In this document: positions 61,480-64,000 of the stretch, piece after piece
Layout of the letters: each line of letters opens with the position of its first letter
Numbering within the stretch: the stretch's first letter is position 1
Assembly (NCBI RefSeq): GCF_000276665.1
Contig: NW_004955472.1
Span: 4,640,549-4,704,548, forward strand
DNA length: 64,000 nt
Reading direction: 5' to 3'
From: Chinchilla lanigera
Lineage: Eukaryota; Chordata; Mammalia; Rodentia; Chinchillidae
Translations under genes and position numbers: made by a program
Notes under the pieces: model-generated
Seen by the model: only the letters and a program-made list of their open reading frames with translations
The model's database searches: none
What the model was told of the DNA's origin: nothing

Positions 61480-62640
61480 TATGACCCAGGAAATCTGCAA
61501 GAAAAATGTTCTTTCTATCAGTTAGAGGCATTACACTACTCAACTCTCTCAACCCTCTTACACAATATCTGACACCCACAGTTTAAGGAAGGCATGCTTG
61601 ATTTGGAGCCAGGGTTTTAGGGAAATCAGTCAGTGGTTGGCTGACTCACATGCAGAAGCATCATGTCAGAAAGTGTGGCCAGGCAAAGATACTTATTTCA
61701 TGGCACATAGGAAGTAGAGCAGAGGGACAGTACAAGAGAAGCAACAGGTAGGTAACAGTATGTGAAGCCACATCTCAGTAACCCACCTAGACATATTACA
61801 AACTATGGATTAGTAATCTGACAGGTATTCCTTAGCCAATTAATTTGACATAGCATGATGAATGCTCATAATATATCCTTGTAACATGAACACATTTTAA
61901 ATCTTAATCCCCAAATAAAAATAATGGTAAATTAACAATTCCACATAAAATGATACATCTTTCTTGCCTACAACAAAAACTTCAATACTTTCATCCCCCA
62001 AATATCAAGAGTTAATGTATTTTTTTCAGAAGTCAAAGGTTGAGTCCTTTCTGAGATTCACAGCAAACTTTGAAATAGGAATATCTGTAGTAATAAAAAA
62101 TAAGTGATATAACTCCAAGGTACAATGGCATATGGCAAACATCTCCATTCCAAAAAGGAAGAATAGAAGACTACAAAAGAGCAAGACTATGGAAACCATG
62201 CATGGTGAACAATAACACCACATCTCCACACCTGAAATTTGGAGCAGATGGTGGTAAGACGTGGGTTCCAGAGGGCTCAGGAGGCACCACCTCTGTGGCC
62301 TTTTGCCCAGCATGATCTCTGCAGGTTTCACTGGCAGACCTTCCATATTTATGGCCTCTCCAACTTTCTCAGGTCACCACTGAACCTGTAGCTTCGTATT
62401 CTGCACTCTGAGACACTTCCTGTGTAGCCTCTCAGACCTTCCTATGAAAGGGCAAAAGCCTTCCTACGGAACAACTCGCACACTCCACATGCTGATAAAG
62501 CCAGCACCATGAGGAGAATGCCAGTATCGGCTGCCAGCTTGAGCAGTCGCGAGGCATCCTTGGGCCATTGCTGCAGTGCCCCCCGAGCACTTGCATGGCT
62601 CAGCACAGTGATATAAATCCAGAGCAAATAGTTCCCCAGG
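61480..62640 (+). mobile_element. MaLR-related element 5 (+): probable degraded LTR and internal part
   Basis: The part at about 62030-62640 follows the internal block order of the other MaLR elements ('gagattcacagcaaac', 'tccaaggtacaatgg', 'gtgggttccagagggctcag', 'gcttgagcagtcgcgaggc'). The sequence at 61540-61980 is likely its 5' LTR, more diverged. No 3' LTR is seen, so it is truncated. Confidence 0.65.
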
Positions 62641-62789
62641 AGGCTGTGGCGGGTTAGTCAATGGTCAACTCTAGTGGATTATAGGTGTAAGCACTACCCC
62701 TGGCGAGTCAGAATGCACATTTTTTATTTCTCCTGATTAGAGGGAGAAAGTTGTCATTTGCTGTGAGTTATAATGTCAGTTCTAATATA

Positions 62790-62895
62790 TGTCATATATG
62801 TATATGACCTAGAGCTAAACCTAGAGCTAACAATATATCAAATATGTGGTGTATGATATGTATGTCATATGTATATATAATACTATATATAGTAC
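62790..62895. repeat. AT-rich low-complexity (ATATGT-type)
   Basis: Irregular ATATGT and TATATA words, plus a direct repeat of 'cctagagctaa' at 62808-62829. Confidence 0.75.
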
Positions 62896-62899
62896 TTTT

Positions 62900-63965
62900 C
62901 ATATGTCAATGCTTGATTTGTTGAGAATCTCCTAATCATGCAGGAGTTTGGGATTTTGTCTAATCCTTTACTTCATGTCTTGAGATGATGTACTTTTCCA
63001 TTATTTGGTTCATTCTGTCACAGTATGTAAAACATACACAAACACATTATTGAATTTGGTTTTCTAATATTTTGAGGAATTTTTGCACTGCACAGATGAG
63101 GAATATTTGATTGAAATTTTCATTTCCATGACTTTGTCTACGTTTAAAATCAGGGCAATATTGGTCTCATGGAATTAACTGAAAAGTGTCCTTACCTCCT
63201 TTATTTTCTGGCAAAGTTTGTGGAGGATTATTATTTCTTCTTTTAATCTGTTGGCAGAATAAACCAGTGAAGCTATCTAGGCCTAATATCTTTTGAGGGG
63301 AGAGCCAAGAGGGAAATATAAGCATTTTAAATTATCAATATCTTTACCTGTTGTTTGTAGTTCTATTTTAGTGACTTTAGAAAATTGTGTCTATTTAAGA
63401 ATATTTCTAGTTAACCTAAAGTTGGTCATAACATGCTCTCATTCATGCCTGATGTTAGTATGTAATTAAATTCATGCTTCCTGTTGCTCTATTAGTGTAG
63501 CCATAGTTTTGTCAATTTTGTTCATATTTTCAAAAAGCCACCTTCTTTTAATACTTATTTTACCTTGTTTTTTTTCTTTTGTTTGTTTGTTTTTCTCTGA
63601 TACCGGAAATTGAACTCACGACTTTGCCCTTGCCAGGCAGGCACTGTGCCACTGAGCCAAATCCCCAGCCCCTTTACCTTGTATTTTTTATCTTTGTTGT
63701 AGTCATTATTCCTTGCTTTTGTTTCCTTAGAGTCTACTTCTTTTTTACTTGATAAATAGAAATTTAAGTTAAAACCATGAAATTCTTTTCTAATATAAAC
63801 ATTACTAATTTGTTTTCTTAGAAGACTGCATTGGTTGAGATCTACTAAATACTATACATTCCAGTTGTTTTTGTTTAGCTTAAAATGTTTGCTAATTTCT
63901 ATTCTGAATCATTTGTTACTTAGCAGTATATTGTGTACATTTTAGATTTAACAAATTTTAAGTTC
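62900..63965 (-). mobile_element. Old LINE-1 (-), ORF2 reverse transcriptase region
   Basis: On the + strand, 'cagggcaatattggtctcat' and 'tttctggcaaagtttgtgga' are the reversed reverse-transcriptase region of an old L1. An ID SINE cuts it at 63569-63672. No frame is open. Confidence 0.75.
63569..63672 (-). mobile_element. ID SINE (-)
   Basis: T-rich tail, 'ctgataccggaaattgaact' and 'gagccaaatccccagcccc'. The direct repeat TTTACCTTGT flanks it (about 63559 and 63672). Confidence 0.94.
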
Positions 63966-63966
63966 T

Positions 63967-64000
63967 TTTTTTTTTCTTTTTTTTTTTTTTTTTTTTTTTT
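63967..64000 (-). repeat. Poly(T) run at window end
   Basis: An almost pure T run to the last base. It is probably the reversed poly(A) tail of a SINE or L1 that continues outside the window. Confidence 0.6.

Overview
This window is mammalian nuclear DNA from a rodent. The evidence is the repeat set: tRNA-derived ID SINEs, 7SL-derived B1 SINEs, a nearly full-length LINE-1, older L1 relics, and many ERVL-MaLR LTR elements. The ID consensus does not look like the mouse or rat form and I could not assign a species. Several B1 copies carry an internal duplication of about 29 bp like that of mouse B1, which hints at the mouse-related rodent clade, but I hold this loosely. I see no intact host protein-coding gene, tRNA or rRNA gene. 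Almost every short open frame here is a repeat fragment or chance. The window reads as a gene-poor, AT-rich intergenic region built from nested retroelements.

Layout: 1-1700 L1 3' ends (+); 1922-4102 MaLR provirus 1 (+); about 4.1-8.0 kb AT-rich sequence with one B1 and one ID; 8.0-10.7 kb 5'-truncated L1 (-); 12.0-16.0 kb MaLR provirus 2 (+), split by a composite retroposon (-) at about 13.69-15.35 kb; 17.8-20.1 kb old L1 (+) cut by a B1, an ID and a probable solo LTR; 21.5-22.3 kb old L1; 22.85-23.2 kb solo MaLR LTR; 23.3-24.27 kb old L1 (+); 24.27-24.6 kb end of a Tc1/mariner-type DNA transposon (-); about 26.9-27.9 kb decayed SPATA31-like pseudogene (+); 32.6-35.0 kb MaLR pieces (-); 38-39.9 kb possible L1 5' region; about 40.0-46.25 kb nearly full-length L1 (-) with ORF2, ORF1 and a tandem-monomer 5'UTR; 46.3-49.6 kb old L1 (-); 52.2-55.3 kb MaLR provirus 3 (+), its 3' LTR split by another insertion; 58.0-59.5 kb second copy of the composite retroposon (+); 61.5-62.6 kb MaLR sequence (+); 62.9-64 kb old L1 (-).

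The most interesting item is the composite retroposon. Two copies share the same order: a GC-rich 5' part, a broken gammaretrovirus-like gag-pro piece (end of gag, two zinc knuckles, first part of the protease), then several degenerate modules of about 100 bp that resemble the 3'UTR of the L1s in this same window, then an A-rich tail with probable L1-type target-site duplications. Both copies share the same gag-pro/L1-3'UTR junction, so a single founder chimera was probably copied by L1 machinery, in the manner of the hominoid SVA elements. Both copies are non-coding now. Other points of note are the alternating monomers in the L1 5'UTR, the DNA transposon tail, and the SPATA31-like pseudogene.
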